From positions 310,001 through 374,000 of the forward strand of contig JADNRZ010000001.1 in assembly GCA_015501605.1 (NCBI GenBank): a DNA stretch of 64,000 bases, read 5' to 3'. The notes below the pieces were generated by a model. The model worked only from the letters and a program-made list of their open reading frames with translations, was not told the DNA's origin and did no database searches. This document shows positions 46,401-58,514 of the stretch, piece by piece; position 1 is the stretch's first letter; each line of letters starts with the position of its first letter. This stretch comes from Panaeolus papilionaceus. Taxonomy: Eukaryota > Basidiomycota > Agaricomycetes > Agaricales. Both the position numbers and the translations under genes were made by a program.

Positions 46401-47346
46401 GGGGAGAGGGAGAGGTCATCGAACGAACCCCTCCCAGTGTGAGAGCCGAGGGCGGTGGACGGATGAGCCCCCACACCGACCACGGCTCCCCTACCCCAAC
46501 TACGGAGGTCGGGAGAATAATATATATATTGTCTAAACTTGTGAAAATGAAGGTATGCAAGTAGGTAACCAATCAGAAGGAAGCAATCTAAGGTTTGACG
46601 AAAAGGGAAGCGGTGGGTGGGTAAAGAAAAACGGGCCACGAGCCGAGATACAGCAGGCGGCGTGGAGAGTGTTAGGAATAGAATAGGATTAAAGATAGAG
46701 TACAAGAAGGAAAGGAAGCGAGAGGCACGACGTAGGATGTCCTCTTCACGTGACCAAGAAGGCGGATCTGTGCGAGCACAGATCCTTCCATTTTATCTGC
46801 GGAAGGCTGGTGAACGGCACACTTGTTAATTCCTGGAAGATAAGTTCGCTCTAGATGATGGCGCACGGAAACCACGCTGGAATAACGGCAGGCTTAAAAT
46901 TTATTTTGCGCCAGATTGTCGGAAATTCGGAATAGAACCAAAATCTTGGTAGCGCCAGCCGCCTGTTAATCGAGCCGTTGGGTACAACCTTGATATATGA
47001 AATAGACCTCACTATTCTCTTATATTCATGTATGCAGAGCTTATGTTGAATGTAGTGTAATCACCGCTTCCACAACATGTGGTGGGGATTAATGGGGGTG
47101 TGGGCAACCCAGCGATAACGCCCTGAATCCGCTTTTTCATACCACACAATAAGACGATAGCATCCGTCGTGGCTTCTGCTAGATGAGAGTTGGACATTGA
47201 AATCAAATTTCAGAATCCTGTCCTTAGTTCAAACCACCGAGATCATCATTGCACATATATGTATCCAGTACAAGAGAAAAAAAATCCAATATCATATCTA
47301 AACGTTATTCAGAGGCGCTTGTTCGATGTATATGTCATTCGAAAGC
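43419..47346. other. Gene-free, duplicated segments
   Basis: No gene is supported. About 45,620-46,075 is present again, inverted and diverged, at about 53,230-53,660. About 44,930-45,215 is related to about 46,400-46,700. Open frames here are short and overlap on both strands. Confidence 0.45.
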
Positions 47347-47690
47347 CTATGCCGCCGTCGGCGGGGTGGCTGCTGTAGGGTTTTGAGGGGACGCCGTGGT
47401 TTGATCAGGCAGGCGGGAGTTGTCGTTGACGACGAGGTTGTCGACACTGCCGCTGGTCACCAAATTCACGACACCGCCTGAGATAGAACATCCGGTGCAG
47501 CTTGCAAATATGGTAGCAGATGGCGTCGATGTTGGAGACACCGGCGGGAAACCGGCCGTTTGGCTCGGTGTGTTGTGTGGGCGTCGACGGTTTCGGCCTC
47601 CCTAAGCATCGCGGGGTGATTAGTTCGATATCAAAGGGCGAATAGATGAAAAAGACGGACTGGGTAATGTCTGTATCTGATGGTGGGCAT
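47347..47690 (-). CDS. Small-protein family copy 2 (unrecognised)
   Basis: Exon 1 47,690-47,661 (10 codons, MPTIRYRHYP) and exon 2 47,601-47,347 give 94 residues. Exon 2 begins GGRNRRRPHNTPSQ, then a Pro/Ser/Thr linker, then SISGGVVNLVTSGSVDNLVV, ND-NSRLP and an Ala/Pro/Thr tail. Both splice sites are conventional (GTCCGT, GCTTAG). Compared with copies 1, 3 and 4 the N-M-T-T core is N-L-V-T. A minus-strand TATA-like CTATATA at 47,866-47,872 lies about 180 bases upstream of the start. Confidence 0.6.
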
Positions 47691-49926
47691 TGATGGTGTT
47701 GCTGAGGATGCAAATGTGTTGTTCGTTCTGGATGTACTTTTCCTTTCAACGATCTGATTTTAAAGAATTTTCGACACCAGGGACGTCAAGGGGAAGCTTA
47801 ATTATTCAGGGTCGGTACTGTCAGTGTCAGCCTCTTGTCAGCCTCTGAGGCTGACCTACGATAGGTATATAGACCCGTGGACACGGTCCTGTATCCCTAT
47901 CGTAGACCTGGGCATCTATCGATCATACCTTCGTCTCCTCCCTCGGGTCTCTCTCCTGACAGGTATGGATCTGAGACCCTGAGCTGCATTGTGCGGCGTG
48001 TGTAAGACGGGGAGGCAACGTGTTGAAGGTGGTATACCTAATCCGAGCAAAAGGTATGATGAAACACGGCGGATGACTCAACGATGAAAGACGCAAAGCC
48101 TTTTCTTGCTTTGAATTACTCCAAGATATGTTCAGGGCGGCCTCGTTGCCGAGCGTTGAATGATCCTTGATACCGCAAAGGTATTGGACATAGCTGAATT
48201 CGAATGCTACTTTTCCGGGATAAACCACTTTGGAAACCCCCCTTTCCCGGAAACCCTCAACATCAACAATAAATCGTCATTACAATGTTTGTCTGTATTA
48301 GTTTCCAGCGCCGGGGCGGTGTCATTCACCTCCGGATGGTCAATAACTCTGCTCATAGACACGAGGAGACGCGCGATGCACCATTTTATCCAGTTTCGAG
48401 CACATTTGATTCATATTACCCACGTTGCCTACGGGATGACAAGCCTGACAGAGGGTGGTCCTCCACGGGGAGTTGGGAAAAATTTGGAGGTGATAAATTA
48501 TAATAGTGGGCACCGTTGAACCGTTTGTTGCGAGGTCGGACACGGCTGATTTCAGTGCCTCATTGACAGCCAGGTTCGTTCAAGTAGTATGTCATTGTTA
48601 AAGTCGTATTTGAGCTTCGATTATCAATAGCAGTTAAATTATACCCAAGTATCCTAATTCTGGGCTAAACTCGTTACATTTAGACACAGACGTGTATGTC
48701 TGTATTGGCGAGATGGTCGGTGTATTCGAATCTAAGCGTCTTGCATGGCTTGGATGAGGTTGCCTGGTTAAGACCTTGTCACAAACCACCTTTCTGTTCT
48801 CCCGGACTGGCACTGCTAATATATTTTTTAAATAAATTTCCGAAGAACACATCTACACCAAAAAATATTTCTTTCCTGTATATTAGTGCTATTCTAGATG
48901 TAACTACGCTCCACATTGAGCTTGAACGCTCTCTCCACCCTTCGGGAGCGCATCAATATTTGGTCATTGATCTCCGGTGTCGGTGGCACTTGACCGGCGC
49001 TGTGCAATGGAAAACAATGGTTTCCCAACTATCTCTTGAGAAACCCCATGATAACCCTGGGTTATCATTGAAAAGGGGGGGTTCCAAAGTGGTTTATCCA
49101 CTTTTCCGCTATAGACGTATGTACGTATGTCTCGAAGTGAGGACAGTCGCTGTCAGGAGCCAGGGGTAATCTAAAATATGAAAGAGAAGTGAATGAAAGA
49201 CAAAGGAAGTACCCTCTCCCAGTTTATTAGTGCCGTACCATGCTCACAATGTGTCGGCATGTGTAGGTTGCCGCTACATGTACTTCGGACCATATGGGGT
49301 GAATAAGAAATAATCGCCGTTCCTTCGTGCTATCGTGGATCGATGAGTCTTCGCCACATCGTCAAACAGGGATTGTGCGTTGATTTTTTCTTTCACCTGT
49401 CCCTCACTCAGTCCTAGTCCACCTTACCACGTTAAATCGAATGTCGGGGTGGGCTGCTGGCGTTCGCCCTTCTAATCCTCGATCCGGTTGTTGTATGATT
49501 GAGCGGCTTCTTCGGCTCAACATCCTGAGAAACATACGGACCTGGCCCAACGACCGTGGCTCGAACCGCGCCTGAGCACCGCACCCCACGCCAACATGCG
49601 CACGAACCAAACACTCGACGCGAGGGTGAATTATTATTACCTTACATAGATTTCTTCAAGACAAAATCAGAATTAAAAGATCCAAAATGAAAAAGTTAAA
49701 ACACAAACATAATCAACATCACTGCCTAACTAATTAATTAATCGTTACCATTAGCGAGAGTAACGGAGTATCCATCCATTCATCCATCCACCCAAGTATA
49801 ATCTGTATCAACTGAAGTATCAACCCCAAGTATGTATCCCACCTCCTGTGACCGTATAGGCACCCTCCAATGCAACCCACAAATTCACCCTCCAATTCAA
49901 TCCGCAACACCACCCAACTTCCACAC
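47691..49926. other. Gene-free; contains an inverted repeat pair
   Basis: AAACCACTTTGGAAACCCCCC at 48,222 onward recurs inverted at about 49,075-49,095, 0.85 kb apart, which could be the ends of a foldback or MITE-like element. About 48,125-48,180 resembles about 43,830-43,880, the upstream side of copy 1. No gene is supported. Confidence 0.4.
48222..49095. repeat. Imperfect inverted repeat pair, possible foldback element
   Basis: The left arm from 48,222 and the right arm ending 49,095 share AAACCACTTTGGAA then a C-run and TTT on opposite strands, with one base different in about 22. The inside has no coding capacity that I can support. Target-site duplication is unclear. Confidence 0.35.
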
Positions 49927-52825
49927 CTAAATCCACGATTTCGTCCCCCATCCCAACAAATCAAACATAAGCGGAATAACTTCCGCAGCTAGGATAGCGA
50001 TGCCTGCATAGACGACGAATTTGGTGAGGACTAGAGGGGAGAGCAGGGATCAGCGTTTATTGATCGTGGAAGAGCAAGACAGAGATGAGAGTAAGAGAGA
50101 GCAAAAGACGAAAGTGAGAGAATAAAAGACGAGAGTAAAGAAAAAGAAGACGATAAACAGATAGGAAACAATAAAGTGCTAAAACGGGCCCGAAACCCCA
50201 ACCAAAAAAAAAAAAATAAAGAAAGAAAAAAATGAGAAAAACGAAAATGGAAACGAAAAACTCACCATCTGCATCATAATGCTTAATCTCCTTCCTCTCA
50301 TCTTTCGCTCCCTTCTCTTCATCCTTACCCTTACTCGTGCTCAACAGCTTCTCATCATCCGAACTCGCCCCTGAAGGCGTCCCAGTGCCACTCCCATTCA
50401 CACTGGCACTCCCACTTCCCCCAGAGGACGCCGAAGACGCCGATCCAGCACCCCTCAATTTCAAATCACCCTTCACCTTCCCCACAGGCTGCCTCTTCAC
50501 CGACACACTCTCAACCCCCGATCCAATCCCTCCCACCTCTTCCCTGATCGAATTAGACCCCACAAGGTCAATAACACTCGGAATAGGATGCAACCCCGCG
50601 CTGTGCACATTATCGTCAATGGAGCCTGTAACACCACTGGCATTTGTACCCCCAGAGGACGAGGAGGACATGGGTACAGAGTGGTATTCTGTAGCGGGGG
50701 TGTAGAAGCGGCGATTGGGGAGGGCACCAGTGATCTTGGCAACTGCTCTGAAGATGGGTGGAAGGATGAGGTGCAGGAGGGATTTGGCGAGGATACGCCA
50801 TATGAAGATGATGAGGATGCCTAGAAAAGAGGGGGAGGGAAGGGGGTTAGGTTTATTTGCGCGTTTAATTTAATTATATCGATGAAAAGGCGAGGAATAG
50901 CAGGAATAACACATGGATTTGTGCTACAAGGTCCACTGCAGGTAGAAATGTTTTGTAGCATGTTGAAATTTCTCCAAGGATTCATCTCGTCGAAAAACGA
51001 ACCTCGGGCTTGCCATATTTGGCAAGTCCCAGGGTGTTTCTCGACTGACTGATAAACGCACTGGAAGAATTTAAACGCAATACAAAGCATGTTCATCACT
51101 GAGAAATAGACCATGCCAATACGCAGTGGGATAACAAAATAAACAAGACAAGAAATTTAGACAATACTCACCAACAACCATTTTCAAAGTCGCCATTCCC
51201 CACCACACAACCACATCCTCCCACCCCCTCTCAACTCTCACCCACCCCGTGCCTCCTAATCCTCCCTCTTCACCCAACCCACCAATATACTTCAAACCAC
51301 TCCCTGACATCACCACAACAGGCCTCTCCACACCCGCCTGCCCATACCCCCAACTAATTGCCCACCGTGACACCAACGCGCCCAGCACAACACTCACAAA
51401 CGCAATCGCATCTTCAAAACACGGACAGTCATCCACTGGCTGCGGGTGCACATGGATCGCGAAGAGTGTGAGCGGGACGAGGATCAGTGGAACCTCTACT
51501 CCACCCGTTTGGATCCACGCTTCAACGCGTGCGCCGAGGCTGAGACCTGTGCCGAGGTGCACCAGTCGTGTTACGGATTCAGCACTCGCTGATAGGATGC
51601 TCCCAAGATCCAGGTATGAAAACACGTAGTTCAGGGGATTTGACACAGAAAGCACAAATTGGAGTGGGATCCCCGCGAATGAGGAGTGGGCCCACCATAT
51701 AGCTGTACCAAGCGTAATACCCATGGCCACATCCGTGAACGAATGCATCGCAGTATACAGTCTCCCAAAGACGATAGAACACGCGTATACGCCTAGGACG
51801 GCACTGAGGGTGTGATATGTGCCCGGTGAGATGGCTGCTAGGCCTGTGATTGGGTCAGGCTGGGATAGAGAGTAGACTTGGGAGTAGAAGAAGAGTGCTA
51901 TTGAGACGCTGTTGGTGGAGTGGGTAGAGGGGAAGCCGTACTCGAGGTGGTGCGAGCCGATTGCTAGGGTTGGATGAGTGAGGTTGGGAATTAGAGGGGT
52001 AAGAAATGGGATAGAGACATACTTAGGCGTGTTACGGGTGGTGCAAAGGGCCGAGGAGAGCACAAGAGGTCTTTGATCACTGAGGAGAAGTACACGCCAA
52101 GAGCTAGGACGATGAGTAGTCTGTTGGTTGAATTTGATGAGCGTGTTGTTGTTCATAGATTGTTGGATTATTGACTCACCCTCTGCCCATTTCGTCGTGT
52201 CCAAAGAAGAAGAGACTGGGTAGGATAATCATGAAGAAGGTGTGGGTGCCGAGTGAAGAGGTATAAACGAAGTAGGCGTCCAACCACGGTGTACGGATGA
52301 TTTTCTGTCGAACAGTGGTTATTAATCAAAATCTTTGAGATAATTTAAAGAGAAAAACGGGTTATGCAGATAATTGACCATTTGAACATCGTATAAGATA
52401 TTCAAGAGTGGGTGTTGCAAGGTAGGCACACGACGGAAACCTATTTCTGTCCCTGTCACAACATCTCCTAAAACATCAACGACCCAAATCGGCAATGCAT
52501 ACCCAACCATCCTATGAAATACGACTCCTAAAAATCAAAATAAGACAGCAAAAAAACTAACCTGCATCCTAGCAATAATCTCAGACTCACTACGCACCGC
52601 CCTCACCAGTCTCCTCCGAATAGCAGCTCTCCACCACGGCAAGGTCGTGTCATACACATCCTTCCCCGCGGCGCCATCCGCACCAAGTGCGCCAAGTTTA
52701 GATTTCAAGTCATGCACACCATCAATAGCAGTTGGTGTAGGTAATGGAGACGCAGAGCGAGATGACGCCTCTGAGGGTGGGATGGAAAGGGTGAAGTGCA
52801 CCCTGTTGTTGCGGTCCATGGACAT
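49927..52825 (-). CDS. Sphingosine-1-phosphate phosphatase (Lcb3-like, PAP2 family)
   Basis: A multi-exon minus-strand gene from ATG 52,825 to TAG 49,927-49,929. Motif order is that of PAP2 long-chain-base phosphatases: WLDAYFVYTSSLGTHTFF, then KDLLCSPRPFAPPVTRL (K-x6-R-P), EYGFPSTHSTNSVSIALFF (P-S-T-H in place of P-S-G-H, usual for this subfamily) and GRLYTAMHSFTDVAMG (R-x5-H). About eight hydrophobic segments follow or surround these. After the membrane domain come a Ser/Gly-rich region (about 130 residues) and a final hydrophobic segment KFVVYAGIAILAAEVIPLMF. It dephosphorylates phosphorylated sphingoid bases in the ER membrane. The C-terminal extension and the extra terminal membrane segment are longer than in yeast Lcb3, as is common in basidiomycetes. 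Confidence 0.87.
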
Positions 52826-54539
52826 GGTGCGAGGTGTGGTTGTCGTCGTGCTTTGGCTCGTCAGTCAGTAATTTTGTTTTTTTTCCCGTTCCAGGTCGTT
52901 GTTGGGGTATCTGAGTTTCGTGATGTCGTCGTACTGAGCAAGAAGAAGCAGGGAATGAAGGCGGGTAGGAGGTTACTAATACTTTGCCGGATGATGCGGG
53001 GTTTATTTGAGGATTTTGATGTGATCCAAAGCTTTTTCTCGTGAGGGGCTGTGGAAGAGAAGAAATGGACAGTCTCTGTGGTAATTCCAAGTGTGGATCC
53101 CAAGTAACTCCAAGCGCCAGTTATTCCACTACTTGTGTTCTCCAGACGATGAGCAAGTACACTCCAACTTCAAGTCGCATGGATTGTCGAAAAATATCCC
53201 ATGTATTATTTCCTTTTTTGGATGGAGGGCAAGGCTTTGAACAACAGTGATCAATAAAGGTTCATACCGCCCTCTGTGCTCTGTTCGCTGCGAGCGCCTG
53301 AGGTTCGAGCTTTCGAGAGTTATCGGTGGGCTACCATCTGAGAAATCAATAGATAAGCGTCAGGTCAGAAATGACTTTTATCCCTACTCAAGGCCTCGAG
53401 CGTCATATTTCGAGCCAACTGTCTAATATGTATGTCACGAAAAACCACTCGATGGCAACGGCAGGGTGCTCAAGTTCGATTGGCTCTCCTTCTGCTCTTT
53501 GCATCCATAAGGACCTTTAAGGGTGACTCTATGGACAAACTGCTGGTTTTCCCCCAGGTCTTTCTACAAAGTGTGGCTTTGTGCGACCCTCGATAATTGT
53601 TGGGAAACCGAAACCCCCGTTCCCATCACAGGGGTTCCCCAAGTGCTAACCTCATTGTAGGTATGTGAGTAACGGAGTTTTGCATTAGAATTACCTATTT
53701 TACAGCAAGGACCCATGTGGTACGCCCGCCTTCAATCGAGATACTTGCAATTCATCTGAAAGTGAAAAATAACGACATGCATCGAGGGTAGAATTGGTGG
53801 ACCAAGGTATTTATTTAATCAGAAGAGGGGAGATCACAGCATGTTCACAGCAGTTCTTAGAAGTCTCTCTAATTGACAGAAACTAAAAAAGAAGGAAGTC
53901 GCCGTTTAAAAAAAGACGGTTTGGCAATAGAATCATTGCCCAGGGGCAGTGCTTCTGGCTGTGCAAAAGTGTATGTAAAGCGGCGTGCATCATGATTAAA
54001 GTATTGTGGTCAGATAGACATCCGATAAACCTTGTAAAGTCTACAAATCTAGGCCCTCTGGAGGGCCATATTCAGTGCTTTTCACGGAGAAGTCTCAAAG
54101 CGCAGCCCATTATTGTCCTTCGTTGACAGGAAAACTCGGAATTGGGTCAATCGGCATTCAAAAAGACCATAGTCTATGAGCTGGCGAAGAGATTTTTCCT
54201 AAGAAGTCTTCCCTGATGTCGTCCTAAAGACTGGGATAATGGTTCTCGTTTGCAAACTCGGATACCCCAGACTTTGAGATTTGGTTAAACACCCATGATA
54301 TACCTTCGGAGATATTTGATTAATCATGTTTTATGAACGCTGTTACCTCGATTTGTACAACGCCATCCACAACACGTTGCACACTACACGCTGTCCGATT
54401 CACACGCATTCCAGTCCTGAAATTTGAAAACGCAAAAAATCTTATCTCGAAGCTGACAGATGGTGACGTTATGGGCTGCTTAAAAGGAGGTCGAAACGAC
54501 AGCTACATCCATACTCAATACACCCCAACAATATCAATC
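52826..54539. other. Gene-free; inverted duplicate of 45.6-46.1 kb
   Basis: About 53,230-53,660 matches the reverse complement of about 45,620-46,075 in blocks (for example AACAGTGATCAA, GAGCTTTCGA, GGCCTCG...ATAT, CTCGATGG). It therefore forms the upstream flank of copy 3 as the other does for copy 1. No gene is supported. Confidence 0.45.
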
Positions 54540-54882
54540 ATGTCAGCGCAGCAATCTAGAAACGCAAGGGTTTGTGTCTTTCTCTGATATATCCCATCTC
54601 AACTCAGCATCCTGCGTCGCTTAGGGAGGCCGAAACCGTCGGCGCCAAAACGTTAACAACGCGCCGAGTCATACTACCAGTTCGCCGTCAGCGTCATCAA
54701 CAGTGACGGCATCCATATTCTCAGGATGCTGTGGTGTAGTCATCTCCAGCCAGAGTGTGAATATGACGACGTGTGGCAATGTGCATCAGTTGATTGTTAA
54801 CCCCAACTCGAATCTGCCAGGTCCTGCTGCAGCCCCCACCCCAAACCCAACGACAGCTACCCCAGCGACCAGTGCCGCATAG
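54540..54882 (+). CDS. Small-protein family copy 3 (unrecognised)
   Basis: Exon 1 54,540-54,569 (10 codons, MSAQQSRNAR) and exon 2 54,625-54,882 give 95 residues. Exon 2 begins GGRNRRRQNVNNAPSHTTS, then SIFSGCCGVVISSQSVNMTT, CGNVHQLIVNPNSNLPG and an Ala/Pro/Thr tail ending SAA. It is on the strand opposite to copies 1 and 2. Splice sites are GTTTGT and CGCTTAG, and both copies with an Ala/Pro/Thr tail (2 and 3) begin exon 2 with the same GGAGGCCGAAACCGTCG bases. Confidence 0.62.
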
Positions 54883-55806
54883 TTTCTCAAATACCACACC
54901 CACCGATCCTCTAGATTTATCAAGTTGGATTTATTCTCTTGTACTGCAATGAATATGTGTGATATGATACTATTGGTAGTTCCAACGAAGGAACAAGATT
55001 GTGAGAATCAACTTGCGCCACACCTTCCTGGACCCTTCTCACTTTCCTTCAACCCTTCTAGTTGAGATTAGGTTTTGATTACAGCCTTACCCCGGGTACT
55101 TCGATCAAATTGTGTATTAAAAATGCTTTCGCCACATGCCTAGGGAGCCGGGTCAAGGGACCTGCTTGCCAGATCACTTACTATCCTGACACATTATGCC
55201 ATTTGTTAGGGACGCCTGTCGGATCAACTAAACGACGACCCTTCGGGATTAGGTTAACGTTGAGGTACAATGGCCATTGCGGGTTGAACAACATTGTATT
55301 TTATTTGCATAAAGCTACTTATAAATTGATGAAAACGAGAACAAAGTGGGCACGAATTCAAAGCTGTTTGCGATATGCTCAGCCTCTGTTCATTAAATTT
55401 AGAGTTCGCCAATCCCGCAGTGAAGCTGCCAAGGCTTCAGTTTCGCGATCTCGGGTTTCCGAGTGGAGAATTAGAATGGGTCACAGAACCCTGTGGCTTT
55501 GCTTCGTCTCAATGTAGTATGTCTAAGTCATGATCGAGATCATATTTCCTTGCGTTCGTCCAAAAAGAGTGGGTAGGAAGGCCGCGGGCCCTTGCAAAAT
55601 AAACTATCATCGCACGTTGCGTTATGCACGCATATTTTTGTCAATCTATCGCTTTACCTCAGCGCGATGCTCGGAAAGATTTGATAAGCCCTTGAGCAGT
55701 TTAAGAATTTTTCCTGCTCCTCATTATAAAAGGGACATTGAATCGATTGGGTAGTGTCCCAGAAACAATATCGTCTCTTTCACCCTCTATCCCAACAATA
55801 TTCCCA
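54883..55806. other. Gene-free
   Basis: Contains a 151-codon plus-strand open frame at 55,062-55,517 that begins without a fitting context and has no family features; judged chance. A plus-strand TATAAAA at 55,725-55,731 is 76 bases before the start of copy 4. Confidence 0.4.
55725..55731 (+). promoter_or_regulatory. TATA box of small-protein copy 4
   Basis: TATAAAA followed by GGGA, 76 bases before the start codon at 55,807. Its spacing is unremarkable for a fungal TATA promoter. Confidence 0.45.
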
Positions 55807-55990
55807 ATGCAGGCCAATAGACACAGGCAGAACACAGTCAGTTTCAAATCCTATATTCTCGAGAATGTTCTTCACTTCCCAACTAACTTATCTACAGGCA
55901 GGTAGATACCGTTGGCGTCCAAACGGCTCATCGAACCAAACCCGGCAACAGATGTTTCATAGGCAATGTCATGAACATGTCGACGGATAA
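55807..55990 (+). pseudogene. Small-protein family copy 4, broken
   Basis: Exon 1 55,807-55,836 (MQANRHRQNT) and the start of exon 2 at 55,898 (AGRYRWRPNGSSNQT) are family-like, with the same GTCAGT donor type and CTACAG acceptor. Compared with copy 5 the linker is shortened by several tens of bases and the frame changes before the core: CFIGNVMNM is still legible in another frame, but the reading frame ends at TAA 55,988-55,990. A second deletion removes the segment after the core. Confidence 0.6.
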
Positions 55991-58313
55991 GTCCAACTAT
56001 CACTCTTCGCCGTCGAGTCAAGGAAGGCCACCTGCACTAAAAACCAAATGATCGGTGACGAATCAAACCGAGAGGACACAGTTAAAAGCCCGAAGAACAG
56101 CAAGAATGTGTGGACGAGGGCAAGGATGCGAGGTGCGCAACCACACACAAACGAATTCGCGTCATCTCTATAATATATGAGGAATATATTCCCCAGCAGC
56201 ACAAAACAAAGGAACAGAAAAAAAGGAAGAAAAGGACAGAGGTGAGGTGGCAGCTGCATAGGGAATACACCTTAGGGTGGGCTCTCGTAGTGAGCATGAG
56301 GTTGTGGGGGTGTTTACCCTCCGTTCTTTTGCGGAACCTTCAGGTAACGGGTGACAGGTTACGATAGGTTATTGGACTGATCAGACAGGGGCGTTCATGT
56401 CTTTTAGAATTCCAACGTCCGCTGGGTTGAAAAAGAGTGACAGTCGCAAAAGGAGATACAAGCTCTGGTTTGACCATCTAATTAAATAAGTCACCTGCTT
56501 TCTCACTTGCCCAAGGTCTTTTTTCGACTAGCAACACCTGGGCAAGAGGCTGCTTCCACGAGGCGCTGATCATGAATTTGAAGGGACTTTGTAGTATCAA
56601 AGGGCGATGTCCACTTCTCATCGTCGATTACTGTACTACTATACGATTTTATTCCAAGTCATAGATTATACTGGGAAGGCATTGTGATAGCGCTTTGACA
56701 GCCAGTACTATAGAAAGTGTGTCGTTGACATCGGGTATTTTACCTCCCAACAAAGGCCATTCGGTTCCTAATAGGTTAAACGAGCTCCCGCGACACAAAA
56801 CCACCCCTCTGTTGAATGTTAATGAGTTGTGACAGTCATGCAAAAGAATAATACCCCGCCTATCTACCAGCCAGGAACCGCAAGGTTACTCGTGGAATCC
56901 CATACCATGAGCCTCAGGATAGCTGCTCAGTTCTCTATTCATGAAACTTTTTTCCATTTTTGATACGGTGTCAGAGGTGTGCGAACATGCTTTCATTTTG
57001 ACGATCGAGGTTGCCTTTATGGGTAAAATTTTCGATGGGTTCAAGAACTCGGCTGATGGTAGCGCCAACTGACAGCTCCGACCTTGTAAATGAATATGAT
57101 ATATACTGTATACTTACCTCACTTTGACCTGTACATATATCCCAGGACCCAACACAAGGCTGATGATGATGATCCAGTGTATTCAGATGCCGGTGGTACA
57201 TAAACAAGAGCATGCAGTGGGGAAAAACCGCACAAAAGGGTCCAAAGTCGACGTCGGTGACATAAAACGAGACCCTAGGGAGCCCATTACTGATTCCGGA
57301 GTGTGTGCAGTATGGTTGCGCAGTGATCATCATTTCCTGTTGCTGTAGGTTATGAGGCCCCTTTGGGACTTGTTCTTCAGGACCTTATCCTCCCTGTTTT
57401 AGTGCAAATCGTCCCCATTGCATGCTCTTTTGATCATGCCATTCCCCTGCTACTTGATACCTCTTTTCCGGCTGGAGGGCTTTGAGTCCAGGGATTCCGA
57501 TATCCCGACATCATAGGCTCTGCGTAATAAGCCCAGCCTCAGCCACCAATAGGAGCATCGGATCCGGGCGGATGCCAACATTTGAAGGGGCCTCGGAATA
57601 TGCCCAAATTGCTCTGCTGATCATGGTGAGGGGTGTACTAGCGATGTACCGTTCTGAAAATCGGCTTGGACAAGATATGAGTATGTGTGCGGAACGCTAT
57701 AAGTTTGATTGATGCAACTGTCACCTCCCATCCAATGTGGTGCATATCGGGCAACCTGCAAATATCTATTTTACTTGACCTTTGGACTGGAAGTCTACTC
57801 AGGTGGTTGCATACAAATGGCCCTCCACAAGGTTAATTGCCAACTTTTCTCTAGGCTCGTAGGAATTCATCTAGTAGATGTTTGAAAACTGTATACCTTG
57901 GTAGTACCCCCAGGGTCTGGTTGACATCCTTGGACATACCCCGAAACTGGCACATAGAACCTCATGCATTCTATATCACACCTGCTACGACATTTGTATG
58001 AGGCCCCGATATACATCGCGCTCCTGAAAGCAGCCGAAGCGTCTAGTGCCTCAGAGTTCACTATCAATGCCCCAAGCAGCATTGTGGTGAGTGTGTCTTC
58101 CATTGGAAAATGTTATAAAAACAACGGACACGCAGGGATTGTCTCATTCCGTTCTAATGTCACAATTTAATATTCTGCAATTTCATCCCCGTGAGTGTTG
58201 AGAAAAGAGAAGCGGTGTCATCACGTTACATTCTTCCTAGTGGGCTATTGAAAAGGTCACCTTGCTCCTTTTCATCTACTTGCAACTTCATGGATAACAT
58301 TATTTTTGACATC

Positions 58314-58353
58314 CATGAGAACATGATTCATGAAAACATGATCCATGAGAACG
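58314..58353 (+). repeat. Short tandem repeat, about 15-base unit
   Basis: Three tandem units of the type CATGAGAACATGATT, diverging slightly (CATGAAAACATGATC, CATGAGAACGTGGCC). Confidence 0.6.
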
Positions 58354-58465
58354 TGGCCTTAAGTTGCACAGCCATTGGCCACTCCATGATATCGCTCACC
58401 GCTCTTAACGGAGGCATAACACAATCAATGGATACCCTCGAACAAGGGCCTCCATCGGGGATTCC

Positions 58466-58514
58466 CGAGAAACCAACCTTCCTGAGAAACCAACCTTCCC
58501 GAGAAACCAACCCT
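58466..58514 (+). repeat. Short tandem repeat, about 17-base unit
   Basis: Three units of GAGAAACCAACCTTCC(T/C) in a row, the last one diverged to GAGAAACCAACCCTCCC. Confidence 0.65.

Noticed and set aside
49404..49614. tRNA-like GGCTCGAACC string near 49,560
   Set aside because: No matching A box or cloverleaf arms could be drawn.
55062..55517. 151-codon plus-strand frame
   Set aside because: Mixed composition, no domain, no splice sites that extend it and no relation to neighbours.
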